DNA from: Betaproteobacteria bacterium | GTDB taxonomy: Bacteria; Pseudomonadota; Gammaproteobacteria; Burkholderiales; SG8-39 | Direction of reading: 5' to 3' | Length of the DNA stretch: 41,948 nucleotides | Assembly: GCA_016234705.1 (NCBI GenBank) | Contig: JACRAS010000182.1 | Span: 1-41,948 of the forward strand | Shown here: positions 16,434 to 24,830 of the stretch, one piece after another | Position numbering within the stretch: position 1 is the stretch's first letter | How the letters are laid out: each line of letters starts with the position of its first letter | Program-made: the position numbers and the translations under genes | Notes under the pieces: generated by a model | Database searches by the model: none | Told to the model about the DNA's origin: nothing | Seen by the model: only the letters and a program-made list of their open reading frames with translations

Positions 16434-17750
16434 ATGAATCCGATCTGCGTGGGGCTGCTCGGTATAGGCACGGTCGGCGGCGGCACCTGGAACGTGCTCG
16501 CGCGCAACCAGGAGGAAATCACCCGCCGCGCCGGACGCGGCATCCGCATCACCAAAGTGGCCGACAAGGATCTGGCGCGGGCAAAGCAGTTGGTCGGGGG
16601 CAGGGCCACGGTCACCGCCGATGCCTGGGAGGTGGTGAACGATCCGGCCATCGATATCGTGGTCGAGCTGATCGGCGGCTACACTGTCGCGCTCGACCTG
16701 GTGCTGAAGGCGATCGAAAACGGCAAGCATGTGGTCACCGCCAACAAGGCGCTGCTAGCGACCCACGGCAACGAAATCTTCGCCGCGGCGCAGAGAAAAG
16801 GCGTGATGGTGGCATTCGAGGCCGCGGTGGCGGGAGGCATTCCGATCATCAAGGCCTTGCGCGAAGGCCTTACCGCCAACCGCATCGAATGGATCGCCGG
16901 CATCATCAACGGCACCTCGAATTTTATCCTGTCGGAAATGCGCGACAAGGGCCTCGCTTTCGGCACGGTGCTGAAGGAAGCGCAGCGCCTGGGCTATGCC
17001 GAGGCCGATCCGACCTTCGACATCGAGGGCATCGACGCCGCGCACAAGCTCAGCATCATGTCGGCGATCGCCTTCGGCATCCCGATGCAGTTCGACAAGG
17101 CCTACACCGAGGGCATCTCCCGCCTCACCCAGGACGACATCCGCTACGCCGAGCAACTGGGCTACCGCATCAAGCTGCTCGGCATCACGCGCAGGACGCC
17201 CGAAGGCATAGAGCTGCGCGTGCACCCGACGCTGATTCCGGCGCGGCGCCTGATCGCCAACGTCGAAGGCGTGATGAACGCCATCCTGGTGCAGGGCGAC
17301 GCCGTCGGCGCCACCCTGTACTACGGCGCCGGCGCCGGCGCGGAGCCGACCGCCAGCGCCGTGGTCGCGGACCTGGTGGACGTGACGCGCATGCACACCG
17401 CCGACCCGGAGCACCGCGTGCCGCATCTCGCGTTCCAGCCCGACCAGTTGTCGGACCTCGCCATCCTGCCCATGGAGGAGGTGGTCACGTCCTACTACCT
17501 GCGCATGCGCGTGGCCGATAGGCCGGGGGTGCTCGCCGACATTACCCGCATCCTCGCCGATCGCGGCATTTCCATCGACGCCATGGTGCAGAAGGAGCCT
17601 TCCGAGGGCGAGGAGCAGGTGGACATCATCATGCTCACCCACGAGACGCGCGAAAAGCATATCAACGCCGCCATCGCCGCGATCGAGAACCTGGCGGTGG
17701 TATCCGGCAAGGTAACGCGCATCCGGCTAGAGGAACTCGGGCGGAACTAG
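16434..17750 (+). CDS. hom: homoserine dehydrogenase
   Basis: A 438-residue NAD(P)H enzyme that reduces aspartate semialdehyde to homoserine. NAD-binding GLLGIGTVGGGTW is at residues 6-18, followed by VTANKALLA, the catalytic region GGIPIIKALREGL and GIINGTSNFIL, DPTFDIEGIDAAHKL, and a C-terminal ACT domain (RVADRPGVLADITRILADRGIS) that suggests threonine feedback. ATG 16434 is chosen over an open extension. Seven bases separate it from thrC. Confidence 0.96.
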   Translation: MNPICVGLLGIGTVGGGTWNVLARNQEEITRRAGRGIRITKVADKDLARAKQLVGGRATVTADAWEVVNDPAIDIVVELIGGYTVALDLVLKAIENGKHVVTANKALLATHGNEIFAAAQRKGVMVAFEAAVAGGIPIIKALREGLTANRIEWIAGIINGTSNFILSEMRDKGLAFGTVLKEAQRLGYAEADPTFDIEGIDAAHKLSIMSAIAFGIPMQFDKAYTEGISRLTQDDIRYAEQLGYRIKLLGITRRTPEGIELRVHPTLIPARRLIANVEGVMNAILVQGDAVGATLYYGAGAGAEPTASAVVADLVDVTRMHTADPEHRVPHLAFQPDQLSDLAILPMEEVVTSYYLRMRVADRPGVLADITRILADRGISIDAMVQKEPSEGEEQVDIIMLTHETREKHINAAIAAIENLAVVSGKVTRIRLEELGRN

Positions 17751-17757
17751 TTTCGGG

Positions 17758-19170
17758 ATGCGCTACGTTTCCACCCGCGGCGGCATGGTACCGCAGACTT
17801 TCACCCAGATCCTGCTCGGCGGCCTGTGCCCGGACGGCGGGCTCGCCGTTGCCGAGAGCTATCCGCGTATCGGCGCCGCTGAACTCGCTGCCTGGCGCAA
17901 GCTGTCTTACGCCGAGCTGGCGTACGAGATTCTGCACAAGTTCTGCGACGATATTCCCGCAGAAGACTTGAAGGCCTTGTGCGCGAAAACCTATACCAAG
18001 GCGGTGTTTCGCACCGAGGCGATCACCCCGGTCAAGACGCTGGAGCCGGGCCTGCACATCCTCGAATTGTCCAACGGGCCGACGCTGGCGTTCAAGGACA
18101 TGGCGATGCAATTGCTCGGCAACCTGTTCGAATACGCGCTCGAAAAAAGCAGCCAGCGGATCAACATTCTCGGCGCAACCTCCGGCGACACCGGCTCGTC
18201 GGCGGAATACGCGCTGCGGGGAAAGCACGGCGTCAACGTGTTCATGCTCTCGCCGCACGGGAAAATGAGCCCGTTCCAGACGGCGCAGATGTTTTCGCTG
18301 CAGGATGCGAACATATTCAATATCGCCGTGCGCGGCGTGTTTGACGATTGCCAGGACATCGTCAAAACGGTGAACAACGATGCCGCGTTCAAGGCGCGCC
18401 AGCGCATCGGCGCGGTGAACTCGATCAACTGGGCGCGGGTCGCGGCGCAAATCGTGTATTACTTCCGCGGCTATTTCTCGGTGACAAAATCGAACGACGA
18501 AGAGGTCGCGTTTGCCGTGCCCTCCGGGAACTTCGGCAACATCTGCGCCGGCCACATCGCACGCATGATGGGTCTGCCAATCGCGCGCCTCGTCCTCGCC
18601 ACCAACGAGAACGATGTGCTGGACGAGTTCTTCCGCAGCGGCCGTTACCGCGTGCGGCCTTCGAGCCAGGTCGCGCAGACCTCCAGCCCGTCGATGGACA
18701 TTTCCAAGGCGTCCAATTTCGAGCGCTTCGTGTTCGACCTGGTCGGGCGCGACTCAGAACTGGTGAAACGGCTATGGAGCAAGGTCGATGCGGGCGGCGA
18801 ATTCAATCTCGCCGGCACGCCGTATTTCGCCAACGTGAAGGAGTACGGCTTCGTCTCCGGCTCCAGCACCCACGCGGACCGGCTTGCGACGATTCGCCGC
18901 GTGTACAAGGATTACGGCGTGATGATAGACACGCATACCGCGGACGGGCTCAAGGTTGGCCTGGAACATCGGCAAGCCGGCGTGCCGCTCGTTTGCCTTG
19001 AGACCGCGCTGCCGGTGAAGTTCGCGGAGACTATACGCGAGGCTCTGGGGCGTGATCCCGACTATCCTCCCGGCTGTGAGAACCTGGAGTCGCTGCCGCA
19101 GCGGTTTGAGGTCATGGATACGGATGCGGGTGCGGTGAAAGCTTTTATCGCGCGTCATACCGGGCTCTGA
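17758..19170 (+). CDS. thrC: threonine synthase
   Basis: A 470-residue PLP enzyme converting O-phosphohomoserine to threonine. The N-terminus MRYVSTRGGM is typical. The Schiff-base lysine is in NGPTLAFKDMAMQ, the phosphate loop is VPSGNFGNICAGH, and ATSGDTGSSAEYA and SMDISKASNFERF are family signatures. It ends the alaC-hom-thrC run. 19171-19321 shows no terminator with a T-tail. Beyond it the accessory region begins on the other strand. Confidence 0.96.
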   Translation: MRYVSTRGGMVPQTFTQILLGGLCPDGGLAVAESYPRIGAAELAAWRKLSYAELAYEILHKFCDDIPAEDLKALCAKTYTKAVFRTEAITPVKTLEPGLHILELSNGPTLAFKDMAMQLLGNLFEYALEKSSQRINILGATSGDTGSSAEYALRGKHGVNVFMLSPHGKMSPFQTAQMFSLQDANIFNIAVRGVFDDCQDIVKTVNNDAAFKARQRIGAVNSINWARVAAQIVYYFRGYFSVTKSNDEEVAFAVPSGNFGNICAGHIARMMGLPIARLVLATNENDVLDEFFRSGRYRVRPSSQVAQTSSPSMDISKASNFERFVFDLVGRDSELVKRLWSKVDAGGEFNLAGTPYFANVKEYGFVSGSSTHADRLATIRRVYKDYGVMIDTHTADGLKVGLEHRQAGVPLVCLETALPVKFAETIREALGRDPDYPPGCENLESLPQRFEVMDTDAGAVKAFIARHTGL

Positions 19171-19321
19171 TTGACGCCTGACGCTCTCTGCGATGTTGCC
19201 GGATTTAGCATCATAATCAGCTGCAAAGGTAGTATCCATCTGGGTCTCAGAAAATAAATCCTGAGGATTGGCCGCCCTTCACGTCAGTCTACTTCCCGAA
19301 CTCGAACGCACAGTTAACCCC

Positions 19322-21229
19322 TCATGTTCCCAGTAGTGCGCGCAGTTCTTGCACTTTGCTACGCGCCCATCGAACGTTGTCCGAACCCGCCTGCGCTCCT
19401 CGTCGCTGAAGGATGGTCTCGCAGGCGCGAGCCGCGCGGAGTGCTTTAGCGATGTCACCTTCAGTTTCGGCGACGCTGCAAAGAATGAACCATGCTGAAT
19501 CATCGGCGGGTGTCTCTTTCAAGAAAGTCTCTAGGAGCGCAATAGCTTCGCTGCCCAGGCCTTTATGGGCCAGCAACTGTGCCTTGAAGCACACGGCCTT
19601 CGCCAAATGCTGGCGATCGACGATTAGGTGATCTAAGTGTGCAATCGCCTCGTCAATGAGCCCCGTTTCTCCACACGCTCGCGCGAGGAACAAGCGGCTG
19701 TCCGCATTGTCGGGCTCATGCTGTAGTGCGGTGCGCACACAATGCAGGCCCTCTTTGCGTTTCCCCGTCGCAGTGAGAACCACTCCCAGGTTATGCCATG
19801 CTTGGCTATTTTCGGTATCCACCGAAATAAGTGCGCGCGCAATTTTTTCGGCCGGACCAAGGGCGTGCCCCTGGAGCATGAGGCTAACCAGATTACCCGC
19901 ATTAAATAGCAATGTTTGCTTTTGGGGAGTGAGTTTGAGCGCGGCGCAAAGAAGTGTCGCAGCACGATCATGCCGCCCCAATGCGCAAAGGGGCTGAGCG
20001 GCATTCATCATCGCACCACTGTTTAGAGGATCACACTTGAGCGCGCGATCGTATGCGCTGTAACTCTCTTCGAATTGACTCAGCCGCTCCAAGATTGTCC
20101 CGAGGTTGTTCCAAGCGTGGCTATTTGTTGAGTCCAGCGCCAAGGAACGGCGAGTAGCTTCCTCTGCCTCGGCAGTTCGATTTAGTGTCATCAGGATACG
20201 GCCCTTTTCTGTCCAAGCCCAGAAAGCATCTGGCGCTTCGCCGAGATACTGCTCGACTGCGACGAGCGCATCCTCGGGCCTGCCGAGCGCAGTCAGGGAT
20301 TGAGCCTTGGCGTATAGCTCTTCAAGACCGACCGGCTGCGGTGAAACGAAGGGTGGGCAAGGCAGACTCACCTCCACGGCGACTTGGCGAACAGCAGCGG
20401 CGAGATCCTCGGGTGACTGCCACCGATCTTGGGCGGATCGTCTCAGACACTTATCGATAACTGGCCAAAATGGGCTTGCAAGCGGCCTTACTGTACCGTG
20501 AAGATGTGCTGCCACAAAAGAGGAGGCGTTTGTCGCACGGATTACCCCGTAAGGATAGGTGCCTCGAGAGCACAGTTCGTACAGAACGATGCCGAAAGCG
20601 TAAATGTCACAACGACAATCCGTCGCCGCTCCTACGATCTGCTCTGGAGCCATGTAAGGGGGCGTTCCCGTGATGCCAGTCGCAGCGACCGCGAGGCGGT
20701 CGGTAGCGATGGCGCCTATTGGATTGGACTTACCCAATCCAAAATCTGCGATTTTCAGATCGCCTTGGTGTGTCAGCAAGAGATTTGCAGGCTTAACGTC
20801 CCGGTGCGCAATCAATCCGCGCGCGAGCGCATGCCCCAATCCGGAACAGAACTGTATTGCCCAGCGAAGGATCTGCCGGGGAGCGACATCGGTGCCCACT
20901 ACGTTCGCCAATGAGCCGAATCCAGCTTCAATACCGCTGACGTACTCGGCTGCTACAAATAGCTGTTCATCCAGATGCCGTACCCAAAGAGCCTTGGTTA
21001 CGTTGGGATGGCTTCCGATGCTCACCCAAACTTCAGCTTCTCGCTTGAATCGCGACGTTAGTTTGGGGTCGTCGCCCTGACACGCCTTCAGGACGAAGGG
21101 CTCCGGCGCATCGCGCTCATCAACGAGGTACACAACACCCATGCCCGAGGCACCAGCCCCGCCGAATATGCGAAGCACGCGGTACAAGCCCGCAATCGTG
21201 TCGCCTACCGCATAGTCACGAGGATGCAT
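19322..21229 (-). CDS. Hanks-type serine/threonine protein kinase with C-terminal TPR repeats
   Basis: A 635-residue protein. Kinase domain (about residues 14-290): glycine loop FGGAGASGMG, ATP lysine in FVLKAC (K48), catalytic HRDVKPANLLL (142-152), DFG at 162-164, APE at 194-196, then DIYAFGIVLYEL. All catalytic residues are present, so it should be active. From about 310 to 620 there are several TPR units (for example AWTEKGRILMTLNRTAEAEE, AWNNLGTILERLSQFEESY, AWHNLGVVLTATGKRKEG). No membrane helix or PASTA domain, so it is cytoplasmic. GC content is visibly lower than in thrC. It follows two unrecognised genes on the same strand; the substrate is unknown. Such kinases occur in signalling and in phage-defence islands. 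Confidence 0.88.
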   Translation of the reverse strand: MHPRDYAVGDTIAGLYRVLRIFGGAGASGMGVVYLVDERDAPEPFVLKACQGDDPKLTSRFKREAEVWVSIGSHPNVTKALWVRHLDEQLFVAAEYVSGIEAGFGSLANVVGTDVAPRQILRWAIQFCSGLGHALARGLIAHRDVKPANLLLTHQGDLKIADFGLGKSNPIGAIATDRLAVAATGITGTPPYMAPEQIVGAATDCRCDIYAFGIVLYELCSRGTYPYGVIRATNASSFVAAHLHGTVRPLASPFWPVIDKCLRRSAQDRWQSPEDLAAAVRQVAVEVSLPCPPFVSPQPVGLEELYAKAQSLTALGRPEDALVAVEQYLGEAPDAFWAWTEKGRILMTLNRTAEAEEATRRSLALDSTNSHAWNNLGTILERLSQFEESYSAYDRALKCDPLNSGAMMNAAQPLCALGRHDRAATLLCAALKLTPQKQTLLFNAGNLVSLMLQGHALGPAEKIARALISVDTENSQAWHNLGVVLTATGKRKEGLHCVRTALQHEPDNADSRLFLARACGETGLIDEAIAHLDHLIVDRQHLAKAVCFKAQLLAHKGLGSEAIALLETFLKETPADDSAWFILCSVAETEGDIAKALRAARACETILQRRGAQAGSDNVRWARSKVQELRALLGT

Positions 21230-21265
21230 ATTGGTCCCGCTGCCTATCTCCGCTACTCTAGGTTC

Positions 21266-21361
21266 GCCGAACCGCCGCCTTCATTCGCCGCCGGCGCGCG
21301 CAGCGTGACTGAAACTAAACGGCGCAGCCGTTTGGCGGTCGGGTGCAAGGTGGGGTTAGAT
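21266..21361 (-). other. attC-like imperfect palindrome between kinase and 235-aa gene
   Basis: On the minus strand it opens with ATCTAAC, which fits the integron inverse-core pattern RYYYAAC and contains the TAA stop of the 235-aa gene. It closes with GTTCGGC, one mismatch from GTTRRRY. Inside, CCTTGCACCCGACCGCC pairs with GGCGGCGAATGAAGG with one-base bulges and two mismatches, the bulged style of attC. The central part matches, from memory, a dispersed repeat whose translation contains NPTLHPTAKRLRR. No integrase is in the window. Confidence 0.4.
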
Positions 21362-22063
21362 TGCATTTTCCGTGCTCCACGACAGGAAGAGGCCTTGTTG
21401 CAGCCCCACGATCGCAACAGAGTGAAAAGCCCTGAGCTGTGGCAAGTATGTCGCAATCGTAGCTTCGAGGTTCGCAATGTTGTCGGGGCGGTCAAATGCC
21501 ATGGTGTCATCGAAGCCGACAAGAAGAAGAGTGTTTGGTGGATACGCCTTGCCCAGCTTCCGCGCAATTGCCTGGGCGAGACGATCGCTTTCTTGGCGAA
21601 GTACCTCGGGCTGGGAGACCATCTCGCGCTCGACATGGATGGTCAACCCAGTTCGCTGTGTTCCGCTCTTGTTGACGGAGCCTAGACCGGATACCTCGCC
21701 GCTCTCGTGAAGGACGCGCATGCGCAAGTAGTCGTCCTCGCCGTCGCTTGCCAACGTGACTTCAACATACTGCACGGATGAAGGGTTGCTGCGACAGTCA
21801 GACACTATCGCGTCATAGTTTTGGTTCCCGATCTTCAGGCGGATGCTAACCTGCTCACTACCATCAAAGTACGTGGACGCCAGCAAGCCAATGGGAAAAG
21901 CCTCGTTCATGAGTTCCTTCGCGGGACCCATCCTCAGGCGAATTTGCTTAAGGCCGTCGGGCTCTTCCTTCACTCGCGAGATGAGCGTCCGCACCCATTG
22001 AAGATACTCAGCTGCCGTGTGAGCTTCCTCCAAGAGGTCGGGCGTGAGAACCGACGAAGCCAT
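21356..22063 (-). CDS. unrecognised 235-aa protein, possible nuclease-like fold
   Basis: I do not recognise a named family. The protein has no signal or membrane segment. A middle segment YDAIVSD, then about 14 residues, then YVEVT resembles the D...ExK/T spacing of PD-(D/E)XK nucleases. It is followed by DYLRMRVLHE and a Gly/Thr-rich GSVNKSGTQRTG. The C-terminus has a hydrophobic strand TLLLVGFDDTMAF and AFHSVAIVGL. Lower GC than the surrounding core genes. It lies upstream of the kinase on the same strand with a 126-base spacer and downstream of the 94-aa gene with a 95-base spacer; both spacers hold attC-like palindromes. Function not assigned. Confidence 0.7.
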   Translation of the reverse strand: MASSVLTPDLLEEAHTAAEYLQWVRTLISRVKEEPDGLKQIRLRMGPAKELMNEAFPIGLLASTYFDGSEQVSIRLKIGNQNYDAIVSDCRSNPSSVQYVEVTLASDGEDDYLRMRVLHESGEVSGLGSVNKSGTQRTGLTIHVEREMVSQPEVLRQESDRLAQAIARKLGKAYPPNTLLLVGFDDTMAFDRPDNIANLEATIATYLPQLRAFHSVAIVGLQQGLFLSWSTENAI

Positions 22064-22070
22064 CTGTGCA

Positions 22071-22157
22071 ACCTAACGTCGTGTACTGCCGCGGGCCAGG
22101 GCGGTGGTTGATGAAACGCGACGCTCGCGGTCCGTCGGCAGCAACACAAAGTTACAA
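22071..22157 (-). other. attC-like imperfect palindrome between the 235-aa and 94-aa genes
   Basis: The minus strand ends with GTTAGGT, a full match to the integron core site GTTRRRY, and begins with TTGTAAC, a partial match to RYYYAAC. TAAC/GTTA, GTGT/ACAC and CTGCCG/CGGCAG pair in register with short mismatched spacers between them. Total length 87 bases is in the attC range. It sits eight bases before the 235-aa start. Confidence 0.4.
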
Positions 22158-22158
22158 G

Positions 22159-22443
22159 TCACTTCTCCACCACGGAAGCAATGAAGTACGGGTTCGAGCC
22201 GCACGACATGGAGAACTTCGGGTGCGATTCGACCTGGACCTCCAAGAGCGCGCGATATGCCTTTGCGTTCTTCTTGGCGTGGCAATCCAAGATCTCCTCA
22301 AATGTCAGTCCTGCGCGGGCAGCAAGGACACGAAGGGCTTCTGTCATCTGCTTTTGCGACAACGTTCCGAGTGGTACCAGCTTCTCAAAGATTTGGGTGG
22401 TGCTGTCGTACCCGACGATACACCAGTACTTCTTCGTGGCCAT
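22159..22443 (-). CDS. unrecognised 94-aa protein
   Basis: A small soluble protein starting MATKKYWCIVGYDSTTQIFE. It has a short basic start, a strand-like segment (KYWCIVGYDS), an amphipathic helix (SQKQMTEALRVLAARAGL) and a Cys-containing LDCHAKKNAKAY. No known domain is recognised. It is the first gene of the 94-aa/235-aa/kinase run on the minus strand. Codon use is less GC-biased than in core genes. It might be a small partner or regulator of the run, but nothing in the sequence proves this. Confidence 0.55.
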   Translation of the reverse strand: MATKKYWCIVGYDSTTQIFEKLVPLGTLSQKQMTEALRVLAARAGLTFEEILDCHAKKNAKAYRALLEVQVESHPKFSMSCGSNPYFIASVVEK

Positions 22444-22813
22444 AGTGACCTCTAACTTGAAGTCGATCGCCGAAAAAAGGGGTCCGGGACCTCGATTCTG
22501 CGCTGGGTCTTGTCATCCTACAAGTCAATCAGTTACCTAAGAGCGCTTGGCACACCAAGTGCCATGGCAAATACCCGATTCGAGCACGAGGTGCGCGTGT
22601 TTGCATTTGGTTCTGACACGCGGCCACTGCCAACGCCCGCCTTGTGCGGACATTAGCATTTGACGATGAGAATAATGGGGACATACCACGATAGTTATTT
22701 CTCTCTACCCGGTTGAGCACAACCGAAAATAAAACGGGGCGGCTCCGAGTTAAAAAACCGAGCAGCCAATCTCAACGCCCAGCATTCGCGCCGGGTGTTG
22801 TGTTTCGCGCGGA
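22444..22813. other. gene-free stretch
   Basis: No supported gene in 370 bases. It contains short GC hairpins (GGGTCCGGGACC near 22480) and, near 22675-22690, GGGGACATACCACG, which resembles terminal repeats I associate with IS200-like/RAYT elements; that match is from memory and weak. Confidence 0.35.
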
Positions 22814-23230
22814 TCACTGCGTGATCATCTGCAGCGCTTCGCCGGTGCTGACGATGCGGATGCCTTGGTGGGATTCGATGTCGCGCAGATGCCGGTCGCC
22901 GGAAATGATAAGATCGGCGCGTGCGGCGATGGCGCAGGCGATGACTTGGTCGTCATCGGGATCGGCGAGGATCACCGGTTCGATGCTGGCGGGAATTACG
23001 CGCTGCGCGAACTGCGCGTAGCGGCGAACCAGGCGCTCGACGCTCATGTTTGAGGCGGTGACGCGCTTGGTGAACTTCGCGCGCGTGAGCACCTCGGACA
23101 ATTCATCGAGCAAGGTGGCGCTGGTGTAAAGGGAGAGTTTTCCGGCCCTGGCTGCGATGAGCAACGCGCGCGGCGCCCCTGTCCAGAGCAGCCCGGAGAC
23201 GACGGTGTTGGTATCAGCGACCGCGCGCAC
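22814..23230 (-). CDS. PIN-domain toxin (COG1569-like)
   Basis: A 138-residue putative RNase toxin. PIN acidic residues: D6 in VADTNTVVSGL, E44 in LLDELSEVL, D in ILADPDDDQVIACA, and D in ISGDRHL. These four sites are those that bind metal in VapC-like proteins. GTG 23230 is the start; it overlaps the end of the antitoxin gene by 17 bases, typical for such pairs. First module of the toxin-antitoxin row. Confidence 0.88.
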   Translation of the reverse strand: MRAVADTNTVVSGLLWTGAPRALLIAARAGKLSLYTSATLLDELSEVLTRAKFTKRVTASNMSVERLVRRYAQFAQRVIPASIEPVILADPDDDQVIACAIAARADLIISGDRHLRDIESHQGIRIVSTGEALQMITQ

Positions 23231-23459
23231 GGCGTGCGGCGCGCACGGCGTCGATTTCGGCCTGGATCTCCTCCTCGGTCATGGGCGGTCCTTCGACTGC
23301 GGCCATGCGATCCATCGCCTCGAAAAGCTCATTCGTCGCGCGGCGGCGGATTTCCTCACGCAAGAGCTTCTCGATTTCCGCGTCGGAGAGCAGGCCCGCC
23401 TGTGCGGCTTCCTTGGCAAGGTTGTCGGGCAGGGACAATTTGAGTTCGGTCATTCGCAT
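23214..23459 (-). CDS. antitoxin partner of the PIN toxin
   Basis: An 81-residue protein starting MRMTELKLSLPDNLAKEA, a ribbon-helix-helix-like beginning, followed by a charged helical tail (EIEKLLREEIRRRA, MTEEEIQAEIDAVRAARRARGR) that would wrap the toxin. It lies directly upstream of and overlaps the toxin gene. An ATG two codons later (23453) is an equal alternative. Confidence 0.75.
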   Translation of the reverse strand: MRMTELKLSLPDNLAKEAAQAGLLSDAEIEKLLREEIRRRATNELFEAMDRMAAVEGPPMTEEEIQAEIDAVRAARRARGR

Positions 23460-23557
23460 CCCCTCGTCAGGGTCGTTGATGTTGTCATGCTAACAAAAAA
23501 TCGTTCCCGTGATGAACCTACGATGGGAAACCGTGGTCTTTCCGGTCTTAGGTTTAT

Positions 23558-23911
23558 TTAATCAACCGGCGAACCTAAACCCAGTTCCTGACCCAGACGC
23601 ATGGCGACTTTCCTGAACAGCGCCGCGGGCACCCTTCCCAGCTTGGTGGCATCGGAGGCCTCGATAGTCGCGAGTTTTGCCGTGCGGATCACCGAAGGCA
23701 CCGGCAGGCCGGCCGCGGCGAGGTTGTGCACCGGCACATCGCCAGGCCAGCCCCGGTTTTCCGCGCTGGTGATCATCACGACCCAGAGCAGGCCATGCGC
23801 GTCCTCGATGCCGCCCGAGGACACGACCAGCGCCGGGCGCGACTGCCGTGTCGGACGGTCGGTGTAGGGAAACGGCACCTTGATGACGTCGCCCTGCCTA
23901 AAGATTGCCAT
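23558..23911 (-). CDS. MazF/PemK-family toxin
   Basis: A 117-residue endoribonuclease-type toxin. Family signatures: GDVIKVPFPYTDRP at residues 7-20, SRPALVVSS, and the internal SVIRTAKLATIE with the catalytic Thr/Ser region. Length is normal for MazF. Start overlaps the antitoxin stop by 14 bases. The pair forms the second module of the row. Confidence 0.88.
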   Translation of the reverse strand: MAIFRQGDVIKVPFPYTDRPTRQSRPALVVSSGGIEDAHGLLWVVMITSAENRGWPGDVPVHNLAAAGLPVPSVIRTAKLATIEASDATKLGRVPAALFRKVAMRLGQELGLGSPVD

Positions 23912-24116
23912 AGGCCTTGGTGTCGGCTGCGGAGTTCCATTCGCTGAAGGTGCGGAACGGATCGTCCGTCTTGCCCCCGCGGCTGAATTTGGTAAGGATC
24001 ACACGTTGATCATCGATTTCGTAAATCAGTTCGTCACCCGGTTGCAGGCGCAGAGCGGCGCGCACCGATTGCGGAATGGTGGTCTGCGCCTTGGTCGTCA
24101 GCTTGCTGGTGATCAT
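23898..24116 (-). CDS. AbrB/MazE-type antitoxin
   Basis: A 72-residue protein with an N-terminal SpoVT-AbrB DNA-binding fold (SKLTTKAQTTIPQSVRAALRLQPGDELIYEI) and an acidic/aromatic tail that would bind MazF. Two palindromes lie just upstream (24139-24169), consistent with autoregulation. Confidence 0.88.
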   Translation of the reverse strand: MITSKLTTKAQTTIPQSVRAALRLQPGDELIYEIDDQRVILTKFSRGGKTDDPFRTFSEWNSAADTKAYGNL

Positions 24117-24138
24117 GATGGCTCTATTCCGAGGTTGT

Positions 24139-24169
24139 AAGGAATTTCCTGATGGTAAGGATTTTCCTT
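24139..24169. promoter_or_regulatory. twin palindromic operator of the mazEF-like pair
   Basis: AAGGAATTTCCT (24139-24150) and AAGGATTTTCCTT (24157-24169) are two copies of one palindrome, 18 bases apart, 23-53 bases upstream of the antitoxin ATG. This is the expected layout for an AbrB-type autorepressor. Confidence 0.7.
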
Positions 24170-24469
24170 GCGGAGATCAATAGGGTACGAGCATCGAGCA
24201 ATTCGTCGCTGACATGTCATGGCGGCCTGGCGGCGTCGGTAACGGTTTCGCGGCAGCGCAAACTGGCCGGAAAACCAATAGCCACACGGCGTTCTGGACA
24301 TCGGCATCGGGTAACTACACGTGTCAGGTTCGCAATTCTTCTGAAAAGCATGGCGTATCTGAGCCGGCCAGGGTTCGCTATTTGGCTCTGAACAATGCTC
24401 TGTCAGCGTTGCTGCCGAATATGCGTTATGCAACTGATCGAGCAGCATAGCTACTCAAGGAACGCATTC

Positions 24470-24830
24470 ATGGGCGCGATGAAGCAGGCAGCGGCGCTAG
24501 TCGCGGTTGAGGCAAGCACCAGCCGCATTGTCGTTGTCCGCGGCCAGAAAGTGATGCTCGATATGGACCGTGCGGGGCTCTATGGCGGCACCACCAAGCG
24601 GCTTAATGAGCAGACGAGAAGAAACCTCGACCGATTCCCTTCCGACTTCGTATTCCAGCTTACCGTTCAAGAAGTTGCGTTCTTGAGGTCGCAATTTGCG
24701 ACCTCAAGAACGGGCTTGCCGCAGCGCGTCTGGGGTGGCCGGCGCTACTCTCCCTATGCCTTCACCGAACACGGCGCCATCATGGCCGCAATGGTGCTCA
24801 ATAGTGCGCGCGCTATCGCCGTTGTCTGTG
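24470..24830 (+). pseudogene. ORF6N-domain protein, 3'-truncated
   Basis: ATG 24470 follows a good AAGGA site and opens an ORF6N DNA-binding domain of phage-antirepressor type: RGQKVMLDMDRAGLYGG, TKRLNEQTRRNLDRFPSDF, FQLTVQEVAFLRSQ, GGRRYSPYAFTEHGAIMAA and MVLNSARAIAV. After that the normal continuation (VVRAFVRLRE in relatives, as I recall) is lost and the frame runs into the reverse strand of the next antitoxin gene. So the gene was cut, probably when the neighbouring module inserted. A strong hairpin lies inside the coding part. Confidence 0.65.
24678..24712. other. 15-bp perfect hairpin inside the ORF6N gene
   Basis: CGTTCTTGAGGTCGC (24678-24692) and its exact complement (24698-24712) around AATTT. 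It codes LRSQFATSR within the domain, so it is part of the protein as well as a palindrome. Confidence 0.85.

Noticed and set aside
21253-21636. 127-codon minus-strand frame ending NPTLHPTAKRLRR-type residues
   Set aside because: It overlaps the 235-aa gene in another frame, and its tail is the translated spacer repeat rather than a protein.
22071-22560. A third attC-like site upstream of the 94-aa gene
   Set aside because: TAAC and GTTA boxes exist near 22455 and 22541, but the inner arms are direct rather than inverted and do not pair well.
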